Shown here: one piece after another, positions 1 to 11,311 of the stretch
Numbering within the stretch: the stretch's first letter is position 1
Layout of the letters: every line of letters begins with the position of its first letter
NCBI RefSeq assembly: GCF_963924675.1
Contig: NC_089226.1
Location: forward strand, 51,539,124 to 51,603,123
DNA length: 64,000 bases
Origin: Phocoena phocoena
Lineage: Eukaryota > Chordata > Mammalia > Artiodactyla > Phocoenidae
Direction: 5' to 3'
Position numbers and translations under genes: made by a program
The notes under the pieces: generated by a model
Database searches by the model: none
What the model was told of the DNA's origin: nothing
What the model saw: the letters and a program-made list of their open reading frames with translations, nothing else

Positions 1-478
1 CAATGGGTAGGGAAATGGCTATATTTAATATTTACATATACAGATAATACCTGTCAAATCAGTACATTTATTGCCTGCTTGGAATTTGCTGCTTACATTT
101 TTGAAAACATTTTTTCTTTCAGGACGCTATGAATTTCCTTTAAAATCTTATCTACATTATGCCCTTTCTTTTACTGAGTTTGCAAGGTTTTTAAAATTTG
201 ACCCAAAGCTATTAGTTCCCATGAGGAAGGGTCCAACAATATGATGCAGATAGAGAATAGATACCTGTCCTAGTCGGTCCACATAGGGGTACCTGAAAAT
301 CTTTAGTTTCTTCCTTGCCATGGAATGCAATTCATTCTCCAAGCTGCCACCAAGTCTATCTGAAAAGCAAAAAGACAAAAAACAAACAAAAAAAACCCAG
401 AAGAACAAACAAAAACTTGCTTATGTCATTCTTTTCAATTTGAAGTCCTTGACATGACATTAAAGGACTTTTAGAATT
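1..478. other. unique AT-rich non-coding DNA
   Basis: No repeat or gene is recognised. The short open frame on the minus strand (157-408) runs through an A-rich stretch near 365-410 and shows no domain, so it is treated as chance. Confidence 0.5.
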
Positions 479-479
479 A

Positions 480-950
480 AGCCAGTTTCCTTTCTAGCCC
501 ATCTTCCATTCTGCCTCATCACACCTGGCCATTTCTACCCAGTTATCCTTTTATGTCATCTTTCCTAACTACATGTTCTTATCCATATAAAGAAGAACAT
601 CCTTATCCTTTCCCTTATCTCTCCCAACACCCCAGACCTGATAAACACCACCACTGGTCCTTTACCACTAACCAGATGCCAATTTTTTCCTCTGAAACTC
701 ATGCTTCTCACTTTACTATGATCTATCTATCTTCTTCTGTATCATTAGAGCACTTGTTTGGTATTTGAATTTTCTTTTTATTTCTGTGAGCTCTTCAGAA
801 TCAAGACTGTTTTTTAAAGTCTTTATCTTCCTTATCCAAGGGCATGCCTGGAGTATAGAAAATGCTGAATAAAAATATAGATCAGTGAGTGGATGAGTAA
901 ATGAATGAATGAATATATGAATGAACAAATGAATATATTTTGGTAAAGCC
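480..950 (+). repeat. L2 LINE 3' end
   Basis: Pyrimidine-rich text resembling the L2 3' region (cttccattctgcctcatcac, then ctcttcagaatcaagactg) leads to a tail of TGAA units at about 893-932. That tail is characteristic of the L2 3' terminus. The copy is old and diverged and carries no coding capacity. Edges are approximate. Confidence 0.6.
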
Positions 951-954
951 TAGT

Positions 955-1195
955 TGAAATGTAATCTCTGTGAAATCTTTCTCAGTTTCTTCAGATCAAG
1001 TTAATCACTCCTCCTAGATTTGCATAAGCCTATGCAATTTACAAGTCAGGCTGCCACTGAATTTTTCATGTATCTATTAAGCTCACTATTCTGTGAGTTT
1101 CTCTGAAGTGACCTTGTTTTCTTCATCTATTCAATGTCAGGTTTGCTAGCCCATAGTAGATGCTTAGTATGTCTTTTTTAAAATAAATGACTGAT
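955..1195 (+). repeat. second L2 3' end, directly after the first
   Basis: The segment repeats the L2 3' signature: a ccatagtagatgcttagtatg motif (consensus like 'catagtaggtgctcaataaa') followed by aaataaatgactgattgg. It lies in the same orientation as the neighbouring L2 copy. Heavily diverged. Confidence 0.5.
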
Positions 1196-1199
1196 TGGA

Positions 1200-3265
1200 C
1201 TGTGCCCTTCTCATTTTTTATGTCCACAAATGGCTTATGAAATCCTAGTATCGCCCCAGAGGAGGAGATTAATTGATCTTTTCACACTGGATGCTATCAA
1301 GTGAGTCATAATTCAGTTCAGCTATTTGCTTGTTCACTCTACTGAAATAGAGAGTGCTGGTTCTTACCAGCCATGTGTTCTCCTGAAAACACACAGTAAA
1401 AATATCCTCTTCAATAGTAAGAATAGTACATTGAGCTGTTTTAAAATTGCATATGGGGAAGAGGTATCAACAAGTAACCAATTAACACCACAAAGAATAT
1501 GCATTTATCCTTGAAGCTTCCAATTGGGAATGGTTCTCCTTGCATCTCAGCAGGACACAGATTTGTACTTGAGTGCAGCTTCTAGGTGGTTTGGAGAGAA
1601 CTAGAGTACTATTTATTCACACAAGGTTCAAAATTGTTAAAAGCCTTATGACGTAAGAAAGTGAGAACCTCTGGGTCATGTTTGTCAGAGATAGCAGAGT
1701 TGGACTGGATGATCGTCAAGGTCTACCCATCCATGCTTGAATCCCCTGAGTGTCGTCTTGCTTTGTGATTGCCCAGCTTCTGGATCAGTTCCTCCAGTGG
1801 AAGAGAACTACAACCTAAAGCAGTCCCATTTTCGGAGAGCTTTGACCACTAAATCCCTTCCTTATGGTGAAAATTTGTTTCCATCCATCTTAGAATCATT
1901 CCAATGTTTCAGGACTCCATTTCAGAGATAGACTAATCTTCTTTCAAGATAAATAGTTTCAGTTCTACCAGCTTAGAGCATGGGTTGAATTCCTTAAAAA
2001 TGTATCTAAATTATTTTTTCTTCATCCTTCTAGTTGTTAATTAAAGCTTGAAAATTTTCCCTTTAAGGTCTGCTGCACAAACGCCTTCTAACTCATTCCC
2101 ACTGCTACTTTTTGCTTTGCAAACTCAGACATGATATATTTGGAACAGAACTCAGTACTCATTGCTGAATTAATTGTAGTTATCATTAATAAGGATTGTT
2201 ATTGTTTAAATATTAATAGTTATTGGCACCATCATTTTCATACTAATCCCAGGGTCAAAAATAAACAAAAATAGCTGTCTTATCTATATTTTCGTCCTAT
2301 GAAAAAGTGCTCTTTTTTGTTTTACGTAATATCAATACATAACATTTTACAACTATAGATTGCTACTAGATTGTAAACTCAATAGGTTACTGTCTGTGGG
2401 AATGCAGAAGTGGTAATAAGTTTGAGCTAACATGAAATATACCTATTAGGACACAGTGATTGAATGTACAGTGTGAAAAAGCAGGAGTTGTCAAGAATCA
2501 CTTTCAGGTTATTCACTTAGGCATTTGGGTAGGTGGTATGGTCATTTATAAATTTATGGAGAACAAGATAGTGGAGGAGAAGACAATGAGTTACATTTTA
2601 TACAGTTGACCGAGACACAGAATGGAGTAGCCGTGTAGAGATAGGCAGTTGGAAATACGGGTCTGGAGCATCACAACAAATCCATCTTTGTGGTACAGAT
2701 TTGGGAATAATAAGAATAAATATGGTAGTTGAAGTTGTGGGAGTAGATAAGATCCTGCAAGAAGTAAGTATAATAAATCAAAAGAGCCTTCCAATACATT
2801 CTGAGAAACCAAGCTTTACAACACAGGCAAAGGAAGAGCAAACTCTCAAAGAATATACAAGTAGTCAATAATTAGGAAATTTCTCATCTGGTCAAATCAG
2901 CTTCCCTAATGAGCAGTCAAACATGAAATGTAGCATTATTTGGATGAGAGTGCTGCAAATGTATATACATAGAAATGTGTTACTGGTTCCAGAGACTCAG
3001 AGCAGTATTGCCAAATTATATAATTTTCTGAAATTATAAACAACTTTTTGTAAATTTCTGAATAACAACAAAAAGTATGAGTTTTCTCTTGATTTACACA
3101 TTTGTTGCATTCTTGAGAAAACTATTATTATTTTGTATTAACACTACAACAATACTTTCGTTGCTATGTAAAGTGAAATAAAGTTCTAAGCTCAGATAAT
3201 TATTAAAAAAAAAAAAAAAAACTCCTTAACATTAATTCATCCTGTTTTCTCTGAGCCAGAGATTG
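1200..3265. other. unique AT-rich DNA, no gene seen
   Basis: No convincing exon or recognised repeat. A stretch at about 1685-1730 (gttggactggatgatcgtcaaggtc) weakly resembles an ancient mammalian or CR1-type repeat motif. A pure A run lies at 3205-3221. Open frames of 60-73 codons here are no longer than expected by chance in AT-rich DNA. Confidence 0.45.
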
Positions 3266-3269
3266 TCTT

Positions 3270-3555
3270 TGTACTCCTCTCTGACTATTCAAATCATTTC
3301 TACCCTTCAGGATGTAGCTCAGGGTCCATGAAGGGCATTATTACTTCTTATACCCCTCTTGTTCTCTTGAGTCCCTGAACAGATTCTCTAGCACATTTAC
3401 GGTCTGGATTGTAGAATTTGATACCCATACCTCCTCTTCTTTAACTGTTTTAATCTTGCTTCCCAGCTAAGTTGTGAACCTCCTATCTTTGATTTCTTTA
3501 TCTGTCTCACTGTGATTCTGGCACATTCTAGTTGCTGTACAGAGGGCTATGGAGG
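3270..3555 (+). repeat. L2 LINE 3' end
   Basis: The order of motifs fits L2: acccttcaggatgtagctcag, a stretch around agattctctagcacattta, then gttgtgaacctcct and gattctggcacattc. This corresponds to the L2 'tcatccttcaagactcagctc ... gactgtgagctcct ... gcctggcacat' string. No reading frame is preserved. Confidence 0.65.
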
Positions 3556-3559
3556 ACAG

Positions 3560-4150
3560 GATGAAGGAGGGAGTGGGGAAAATGTTGGCAAACAAACAGA
3601 TATTTATTGATTGATTCTCCACACTCCAAAAAAAATCTGCATAGCATCTAAATTAGCAATAAGAATCACATAGCACCTGTGTTCGATATTTTCTAATGAC
3701 TAAACTGAGTAATCATAAAATCAATTTATATTCTGTGTATCCCCCACGATGCAAGATGACAGGATAATTTATTGATCTATGGATTAAAGGTGTGTGATGA
3801 CATCAGCTTTTTCAGCCACTAAAATATTACGCCTGAGATATTACAAGCCTCATCCAGTTATTTTGGCCCTGGAGGTTGTTGCATGGATGGCAATGAAATT
3901 CTCGTTTTCTAATGAAATGTCCTGCCTATAATAATTTATTAGAACAAAACCATGGCTTAACTCTGTCGCTAAGTTTCTCTTGGTATGATTAGGATGCATT
4001 TCAATGATCCAACTAAAGAGAGCAAGAAAATAGCATTTTCTAGGTTTCAAGTTAGAAGTGTTCTTAATAACATTTAAAACAACATATAGAAAGTTTTTAT
4101 TCATCCAAAGTCAGGAGTCATATTTTCCATACCATCCTACCTGTTACCAA
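3560..4150. other. unique DNA, no gene seen
   Basis: AT-rich sequence without a recognised repeat. The 84-codon minus-strand frame at 3850-4104 has no domain, signal peptide or splice context and is treated as chance. Confidence 0.45.
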
Positions 4151-4154
4151 GTCC

Positions 4155-4645
4155 AAGATCATACTGCTTGCTGCATGATAGGCCAATAAACTGAGAGACG
4201 AGTTGTGAGAGCAAGGAATAGAGACTTTACTCAGAAAGTCAGCAGACCGAGAAGATGGTGGACTAGTGTCCCAAAGAGCCATCTTACCTGAGTTAGAATT
4301 TGGGCTTCTTTAATACTAAAAGGGGAGGGGGCATGATTGGTTGTTGCAAACTTCTTGGTGTCAGAATCCTTTGTTTTTGCAGGTGTCCACGTAGGTCAGG
4401 TCATGATGTTCCTGTAATCCTCCAATAAGACAAATGTTATTCTCTGCTCTTAAACTTTTTATCTCCATATGAATGGAAAATTGTTACACCTTTAAAGGTC
4501 AGAGCCTTGGGAATGAGCTATCCTGTATATTTCAGGTGATAGGCAACATTCTTAACTTGTAGCCAAAGCAATAGAATAAAAGGTTAAAGTATAAGAAAAA
4601 GATCAATATGGAGTCAGGTTTGTTCTTCCCTATTATATACCTTGC
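4155..4645 (-). mobile_element. solo-LTR-like endogenous retrovirus remnant
   Basis: Read on the minus strand, the block has the order of a retroviral LTR: a U3-like region, a promoter-like AT-rich stretch, then a gagtaaagtctctattcc string resembling an R-region polyadenylation signal, then a U5-like end near 4165. No gag, pol or env sequence flanks it, so it would be a solo LTR. Family and exact borders are uncertain, and no target duplication was confirmed. Confidence 0.5.
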
Positions 4646-4649
4646 TTGC

Positions 4650-5065
4650 TGTTCTAGAAAAATGCCAAAGAAGGGTGTCTGGCAACCCTGCAGCAGCTGC
4701 CTTCAAAGAGCTTTATTTACCAGCTAATTCAGTACTTCTGGTAGAAGTACTGGGACCGTTGGATAACTGGCAGCATTAGTTTGAGTTTAATACTTCAAAA
4801 AGAAACCCCATCCTTTATTTACTCCTTTACTTTTAAAAAAGTTATGGAATGACAGAGACTATTTTTTTCTCCTTTCTCTGAAAAAAGTTTTCCTCATCTT
4901 TCCCTGTGGTCCTATTCACCAAAGGTGTACATGAGACTTTCCAAATAGCCCTCCAGCTCTGATTGTTCACCTCGAGTTTCAGACCAACTATCTGATGAGC
5001 ATTTTCTTCAGGGTGTGCTACAGATATGTCAAACTGAAATTTCCCACATAGTGTGGTCATAATCT
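4650..5065. other. unique DNA, no gene seen
   Basis: Non-repetitive sequence with no recognised features. An imperfect inverted repeat, agtacttctggtagaagtact, lies at about 4731-4751 and could fold as a short hairpin. Confidence 0.4.
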
Positions 5066-5069
5066 ATGT

Positions 5070-5345
5070 TCCCTTCAACCTGTCCTACCATATTTGCCTT
5101 CTGGGTTGGTGGCCTATGGAGCTACTTGAGTCAGTATCCTTGGTATACACTCTTGATCCTTTCTCAGTCCATCTGGCTCGCCTGCATTTGAATTATTCAC
5201 ATGGCCCTACTTATAAATGTCACTAGGATTTCCTCTGTAACCTCCATGCTAATAGTCATTGCCCTAACTCAGTTTTATCATCCCTTAATGATAACACGGT
5301 AATAGCTGCTGGACTGATCTCTCCTTGTAACCAGGTGTATAGAGA
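5070..5345 (+). repeat. possible internal L2 fragment
   Basis: Text such as 'taatagctgctggactgatctctcc' at about 5301-5325 resembles the internal L2 string 'aatagcctcctaactggtctccc'. The match is weak and the borders are guesses. Confidence 0.35.
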
Positions 5346-5349
5346 GGGA

Positions 5350-6285
5350 TCTTTCTTGTTGTCTCAGGCCTGGGCTAAGTCACAAAGGCATTCTCCATTC
5401 CAAAGTCAAGGAGTCACCTGCAGTTAAGGCCATCTACCGATCCTAGCTTTTTGAGAGAAGGTAGGGCAGAACCATTTCTATTACAAAGCATAATTTCCTT
5501 TACTCAATTATAAGAAAAAGACTTTGAAAAAAGATTCTATAGGGGAGAGGTGGTGTACAAAATGCAGCTTTTCTCTTGAGAGGATTTCCACTCCCTAAAT
5601 CCAAGTGAAGTGGCCTCTAAGAGAATCAATCATGAGATTGAGATGTCTACAACCAGCACTCTGATAACACAGTTCCAGGATGAGTCCCTGCTTAGCCTGT
5701 GTGTTTGCTCATCTGAGATGGATGTTTGTGCAGAGATAGAATGAGCATAGGAAATCGGAATGACATGGCAGGGCAGAGAGAGAAGGCATCAGTGAAGCAT
5801 ACTGGACTCCCACCATTTGATCTGATGAGGATGAAGAAGAGGTGAGCTTCTCTTCATTCTAGTAGACGCTGAGCGAAGGTGTGGTCCCCTCCAGGGTGGA
5901 CTGCCAGTGGGGACACTAGGATGTGAGAATGTCATACAACTGTCCTATGTAGGCCCCACAGCCACTTTCAAAATTCTTATACACACTTTACTCAGGAGAG
6001 CCAAATTTGTTCACTTACCACAGAGGGAAAAATTCTCACCCAGCATTGTCTTGGAAACTGAGACAATACACCAAGTGACGGCGCTTCTGCCTTCCCTCTG
6101 CTGTACTCCTGGCCCTCTCAGCCCCTCTTCCCATTATGGCTGTTGCCCTCAGTTCAACTGTATCATTTTTAATTAGTAATGTAGAAGACATTTTAACTAT
6201 ATGTTTCATATCTACAACATTTAGAACATTCACAGGACATTAAAAAGGGAAGTAAAATAAGTCAGTACAAACTAATTACCTTGAA
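5350..6285. other. unique DNA, no gene seen
   Basis: No recognised repeat. Overlapping open frames at 5907-6176 (plus) and 6036-6233 (minus) are short, antisense to each other and without domains, so neither is called a gene. Confidence 0.45.
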
Positions 6286-6289
6286 GTTT

Positions 6290-6790
6290 TATAGAACTCC
6301 AGCTTTATAATGTAATTTTTAATTGAAGTATAGTTAATTTACACTGTTGTGTTAGTTTCAAGTGATCACAGCAAAGTGATTCACTTATATACATACATTC
6401 TTTTTCAGATTCTCTTGCATTATAGGTTACTATAAAATAGTGAGTATGGTTCCCTTTGCTATACAGTAGGTCCTTGTTGTTTATCTATTTTATCTATAGT
6501 AGTGTATATCTGTTAATCCTAAACTTCTAATTTATCTCTTCCCCCTCCCCTGCCATCCCCTTCGGTAACCATAAGTTTGGTTTGTAGGTCTGTAAGTCTA
6601 TTTCTCTTTTGTAAATAAGTTCATTTGTATCATTTTTTTTTTAGATTCCACAAATAAGTGATATCTATGATATTTGTCTTTTTCTGACTTACTTCACTTA
6701 ACATGATAATCTCTAGGTCCATCCATGTTGCTGCAAATGACTTATTTCATTTTTTTTTACAGCTGAGCAACTGTATTTTATGTATATTAA
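6290..6790 (-). mobile_element. 5'-truncated LINE-1 3' end (cetartiodactyl L1)
   Basis: On the plus strand the block reads taattgaagtatagttaatttac, then ctatacagtaggtccttgttg, then gattccacaaataagtgat and ctaggtccatccatgttgctg. This is the reverse complement of the L1 3' UTR and the very end of ORF2. Only the last 0.5 kb is kept, as is usual for 5'-truncated insertions. The A-tail (poly-T at the left edge) has decayed. Confidence 0.85.
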
Positions 6791-6827
6791 ATTATATTTT
6801 CCTTTTTGACACAGTTGGAATCATAGT

Positions 6828-6850
6828 GTGTATATATATATATATATATG
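6828..6850. repeat. TA dinucleotide microsatellite
   Basis: A tgtgtatatatatatatatatat run just beyond the L1 fragment. It is short and AT-only, so it could be polymorphic. Confidence 0.8.
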
Positions 6851-6859
6851 CTATTTAGT

Positions 6860-7840
6860 AATTTCTATTATTTAATAATATATGGTGGAAGTCTTCATGT
6901 AGATTGACATATATAATTTTTTACGCTATAACAGAGCATGCAATTTTATGTAATTACCAAAGGTTATCTAGCCAGATAGCTCATGCTTTGATTTATAGTG
7001 GAAATACATGCATATGGAACTAAACCTTTAAGACAGTATAAATGAATATGATATGAAAAACAAACTCTTCCCTGTATTTAGTTTTTTTAAAAAAACTATT
7101 AACATTATAACTTGAAATAACATAGTCTAGTTTTTGATGGTGCAATTTAAAAAATTTAACATTTACCTTCTTTTCTACCATTTCTCTTTTCTTCCAACTC
7201 ATTTTTAAAATTTTATGATATGATGTTTATATTCTATTCCATAATTATTATTAGGTTTTATTTGCAGTTATTCATTAATTCTAAAATTTGTAAAATCAAT
7301 AAAGATTGTTGTTTCTTTTTTAGCCCTGGTAGGATTTTATTCTTTGTTGTTATTGTTGTAATAATAGTTTCTGGTGGTCAATAAGATGTTACTATAGAAG
7401 GAAGGCCAAATGTGTGCTTAGTTGCCATTTTGAACCAGGAGTCCTATAAATGCCTTTAATAGTTGGGCAGAAGAGGGAGATCCTCCCTCTCCTACTAAAT
7501 GAGTAATATAAATAATAAGTTTGAAAGCCAATCCCAGTTTTCAAATGAAGTAGTTGAGTGTTTCAAGTGAAAGAGAATAAAGAACACTTAAAATAGGCCA
7601 AAGCAAATGTTTACACTTTAGATTCATTTTGGGAAAAAACAAAATTAAACTGGGAAGATTGTTTCAAAAGTGCTTCACAATGGGAATTACTTTTTATTTG
7701 CTTGCAATCTCTATTCTCCTGTGCTCTTGAAATCGCCTGAAACATACCCCTTTTGGAAAAATGAAGAGTAAGGCTTTTTTTGCTAAAGAAATCTCTGTGT
7801 TTGCCTGCACTTTGCAAAGAATAATGACGTTTAGCTAATG
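6860..7840. other. unique AT-rich DNA
   Basis: Very AT-rich with no recognised repeat or gene. Minus-strand frames at 7020-7202 and 7611-7817 have no domain and are treated as chance. Confidence 0.45.
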
Positions 7841-8420
7841 TGCTATAAATGGACTGTGACCGTTAAGGTTCCCCAGCTCTGATTCATCGTTTGACACTAG
7901 TGTGCGTGAATGTTCAAAGCATGGCCAGGAAGGTGCAAGGAAGTCTCTAGGATGGTGGCATGGGTTTCTCATAATTTAAAATGGGATGGATATTAGCAAA
8001 CCCATTTCTCTGGGACCTTTATAGCTTCAGAGTGAATTATTTCTGTCCATAAAACAGAGAACCTGCTGTGTGGTATTAGTAAACAGCAATTTTGTTCCTA
8101 AAAACAACATAAACCTTTTATGCGCCTGCCGCCCATTTCCTAACAGCTTTTTGTTGAATGTCTCACATACCAATGGATGCTAGGATGGAAAAGAGATGCT
8201 CTATGCAAATATTGTTTCCCACCAGTTGCTGTAATTAATCAAATCGGGCCATCCATCTAATAAAATTACATCCCATGCAAATTCATAGTGGCTCTACCCC
8301 AGCTGTCTATAGCTGCTGCTCTGGCTGCTGCCCTGGCTGCTGCACAGCATGTATTATCCTCTCGCGTATGCTATTCCTGTGTGCTTCGTATAATACATAT
8401 GGTAAGTCTAGGGACTTAGA
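7840..8420. promoter_or_regulatory. candidate conserved regulatory block with POU and homeodomain motifs
   Basis: Repeat-free stretch with more complex composition than its surroundings. It holds two perfect octamers ATGCAAAT (8203-8210 and 8275-8282), a TAATTAAT core (8232-8239), TAATAAAATTA (about 8258-8268), a CTG/GCTGCTG-rich run (8311-8343) and CpGs at about 8363-8389. Clustered POU and homeodomain sites in repeat-free DNA are typical of developmental enhancers. That is inference: conservation cannot be tested from one sequence. Confidence 0.35.
8303..8401 (+). other. possible exon-like segment bounded by splice-like sites
   Basis: The segment ends at ATG|GTAAGT (donor GT at 8402-8403, with +3 to +6 matching the consensus) and can start after ctctaccccag (ends 8302) or ctgctgcacag (ends 8347). 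From 8303 it is 99 bases, a multiple of three, with two frames open. One frame starts with an alanine/leucine-rich run from the GCTGCT repeat. The upstream pyrimidine tract is poor for the first acceptor. I recognise no protein. It may be only a regulatory block that happens to contain a donor-like site. Confidence 0.2.
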
Positions 8421-8424
8421 ACAC

Positions 8425-8815
8425 TTCCTTTTTTGTTTTACCATTTTCTAGTCAATGTATCAGCAGGGGTCCATCCAGAGAGGAAGTAGCATTTCCTCTC
8501 TAGTCTGGAGATTCAATTGCAGTTCTGTTTCTCGTCACGGAATTAAAGGGAGAAAGAGAGACTCTGAGCCTTGGATCTTACCAACATTTGACTGCAGTCA
8601 CTATAATGAGAATTATTGAACCAGTAAGGTAGCAGACTAACTGTGTACATCTGGCCTGCTCATCTGTTTCTGGAGATTGGACCTCGGATGGGGCCTCAAC
8701 AAGGAGTTCTATGTTGGCCTCAGTAGCTGATGTCTGCTTTTCTTTTCTTTTTGTTTGGTTGATCAACTCCTGTTTTCATTAGATGAAGGCCTTCTCCTAA
8801 CAGTGTGTGTTAGTA
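8425..8815. other. unique DNA, no gene seen
   Basis: No recognised repeat or exon. The 62-codon minus-strand frame at 8578-8766 has no domain. Confidence 0.4.
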
Positions 8816-8892
8816 GAGATTGCATAGACTTTGGACTGAAGCACTGCCATTTTTAAGATGTGCAAGTTGTTTAATCATTCTTAGCCCATACT
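8815..8892 (+). repeat. MIR fragment
   Basis: gattgcatagactttggactgaag followed by gtgcaagttgtttaatcattctt matches the MIR core order ('actctggagccagac ... gggcaagttacttaacctct'). Old and partial. Confidence 0.5.
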
Positions 8893-9248
8893 CCTCGACC
8901 TTTGTTGACCTGCCCAACTTTGCATTTCCTTTCAGATCTCTGCTTAGCTCTTCTTTTTTGTTTTGTTTTAGTTTTTCTTTTTCCTTTCCAGGAAGCCTTG
9001 CCTGATCTTGAAAGATGAAATCAGCAGTCTCTATTTTATTATTCTTTAAAACTAATTGCTTATACTTATTTAGTCTCGAGTATTCTATGCTGTGTTATAT
9101 TTGCCAGTTATCTTTCTCTTCCCAGTACTGGGCCCTTTAAAATTGGAAGCTATGCCTTGATCATTATTTTACCCTTGTGTGTTTGCAGAATTCCTCAAAC
9201 ATTTTGGTGATTAATGTAGGTTTGTTAAATAAGTATATAATGAACATA
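8893..9248 (+). repeat. L2 LINE 3' end
   Basis: ccaggaagccttgcctgatcttg, then attggaagctatgccttgatcatt, then aataagtatataatgaac follow the L2 3' order ('gggaagccttccctgacc ... ctgtgagctccttgaggac ... aataaatgtttgttgaatga'). No coding capacity. Confidence 0.7.
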
Positions 9249-9457
9249 ACTATATATCAAGATACTCAGGTTGCAGGAAATGACTAATTTCTTTATTTAT
9301 GCCCTGTATCCAATTATGCAAAGAGTCATTTCCACATTCTAGAGTTGCCTAGAAATCTAACCTCAGTTATTCAAGATGAGGGAAGGATCAAGAAATTTTT
9401 CCCTGAGATCATTCAGGAAACCTTGGGCTCTGACAGTTCAGAATAACTAAAGAAGTA

Positions 9458-9470
9458 CCCACTGGTTTTA
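9458..9470 (+). repeat. left target-site duplication of the CHR SINE
   Basis: cccactggtttta, identical to 9702-9714 on the other side of the SINE. Confidence 0.9.
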
Positions 9471-9701
9471 TTTTTTTTTTAATTTACTTATTTATTATTA
9501 TTATTTTTTGCGGTACGCGGGCCTCTCACTGCTGTGGCCTCTCCCGTCGTGGAGCACAGGCTCAGGACGCGCAGGCCCAGTGGCCACGGCTCACGGGCCC
9601 AGCCGCTCCACGGCATGCGGTATCCTCCCAGACCGGGGCGTGAACCCGCATCCCCTGCATCGGCAGGTGGACTCCCAACCACTGCACCACCAGGGAAGCC
9701 C
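9471..9701 (-). mobile_element. CHR-type tRNA-derived SINE
   Basis: The plus strand shows a T-rich tail (with TTATTATTATT variation) then gcggtacgcgggcctctcac and ends in ccaccagggaagcc, the reverse complement of the CHR head and body. The internal pol III promoter lies in the tRNA-related head at the right end. Perfect 13-bp duplications flank it, so the insertion is well preserved. Reading frames on both strands here come only from the SINE and are not genes. Confidence 0.95.
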
Positions 9702-9714
9702 CCCACTGGTTTTA
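9702..9714 (+). repeat. right target-site duplication of the CHR SINE
   Basis: cccactggtttta, a perfect copy of 9458-9470. Confidence 0.9.
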
Positions 9715-9719
9715 AATTA

Positions 9720-10605
9720 ATCATAGGTGCCACTGTTTGGGCTCACATGGGCCATTGAAAGATGTTCTGTTCCACTCTCCTATGCTAGACACAGGAATAC
9801 TTATTGAGTCCCAGTCTCCAAAAACACCTGTGGAATCAATGTGCCCCAAGTTTCTACTTTCTTGGGGTGCTGTTAGAGAGTGATGCTCAGAGAGCACCTC
9901 TAAGAACTCATAACACTCAGTGTTCCCAGGTTACAGGGAGCCAACCCTCTTCCCACTGGTTGAGTGGCAACTCTGTCCTTCTCAAATTTCCAGCCACCAT
10001 ACCAACTAATCAAAGGTCTGGGCCATGGCGGGCATGGCAATAGTGGCCTTTGAAGTGCTCTATGAAATACAAGATATTAATCCCTATTCCACCCCTTCCT
10101 TGATAACAGAACTGGAGCAAGAGGGGGAAATGAGGGAAAACTTTAGTTCTTATTCCAACAGCAAGTAGAACAAAGCAGAAATTAAATTTTGAAAAATTAT
10201 CTTACCATGATTGAATGAGCTAATTTGTTAATCAGTGAAATTTAATGCCCCACAACATAAAGTTATCGTGATGAGTAAATACAATAGGCATCCTCTATTC
10301 TCCCCTTCTCAAGGCATCACAATGCACAGCTTTCTGATTGTGAACAATATGACCATGCTGCAACCCTTGCCCCACTGTGTTTGTGTTCACTGTACCAGAT
10401 GTTTGGCATGTTCATCAAACTCCAATTAATGACCTCAAGTCTCCTGAAGCTTACAGTTCTTCCCAGAAATGGTTCAGTCATTTGCTATTGGCATTTCTAT
10501 AAGCTGTTTGGGTATCCCTTTTAGAGCATTAATATTGTTACTCTACAAGTGACAATCTGGAAGGAGGGTATCATCCATAGAGACAGTGTTGGACAGTACA
10601 GCAGA
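9720..10605. other. unique DNA, no gene seen
   Basis: No recognised repeat. The 79- and 64-codon frames at 9804-10043 and 10235-10429 have no domain or splice context. Confidence 0.45.
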
Positions 10606-10609
10606 TCAT

Positions 10610-10815
10610 TGATAGCTTGGGCTTGGGCTTCATAGAGACCTGATTCTTTTCCCACCTTCATCAGCCTCTAGAGTTGTGCATTGACAACCCAGCAGCCCCT
10701 CTAAGTATAACAATACTTACCTTACAGAGTTGTAATACTGATTACCTAAGATAATGCATATATAGCTCTTAGCACATTGCCTTGCAAATAATAAATATTA
10801 AATATGTTATTATGA
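10610..10815 (+). repeat. MIR SINE
   Basis: Contains the MIR order: gacctgattc, a cagcctctagag stretch, ttaccttacagagttgtaatactgatt (consensus 'ctacctcatagggttgttgtgaggatt'), then ctcttagcacattgccttgcaaataataaa (consensus 'gcttagcacagtgcctggcacatagtaa'). Confidence 0.75.
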
Positions 10816-10969
10816 ATAAAATCAAAAGTTGTTGCCTTTATAACCTGGTTATAAAGATAACCCAGTTCATATGTGTATCATCTCATGTGGCTCCATCTTT
10901 TTTACCCACCTAGCAGTACAACTGTGTATAAGAGAAATTTAAATAGCTGTGTCACTATCTACCTAGTTT

Positions 10970-11290
10970 GCTCAGTATACAGATACTGATTGCCCATCAT
11001 GTGACAAGGCTGGTGCTAGGCTAGAACATCACCTTCCATTCTTAAGGGATTTCTAAAGAATAATTTTTAATGAATCTTTGATTTGAGTCTTGAGAAATGA
11101 ATAGGCTGTAAAGAGGGTGGGAAGGGTGATGCAGTGAGAAAAAAATACAGAGGCAGATGAAAGGTTGTGGTGGATGTGAGTGGCTCAGGGCAGTGGGACT
11201 TGCTGAAGATGAGCAGAAAGAGGTCCGTGAGAGCCAGGTAATTAAGAGGCTATCATAAGATGCCTGGGAGGATGAGCTTTATTCTAAGCA
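10970..11290 (-). repeat. probable ancient L2/L3-related repeat
   Basis: cccatcatgtgacaaggctggtgctaggct resembles 'actatgtgccaggcactgtgctaggc', and the following ttgagtcttgagaaatgaatagg and agaggtccgtgagagcc strings recur in other old repeats of this window. Family assignment is uncertain. Confidence 0.4.
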
Positions 11291-11311
11291 AAAAGTAGAC
11301 CACCTCTGGTT

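Noticed and set aside
8383..8398. loxP-like string cttcgtataat
   Set aside because: Only about 11 bases match a lox arm/spacer, and there is no facing inverted arm. Chance similarity.
9685..9701. tRNA gene in the head of the CHR SINEs
   Set aside because: The tRNA-like part is the SINE promoter; it cannot fold into a full functional tRNA, and it recurs as an interspersed repeat.
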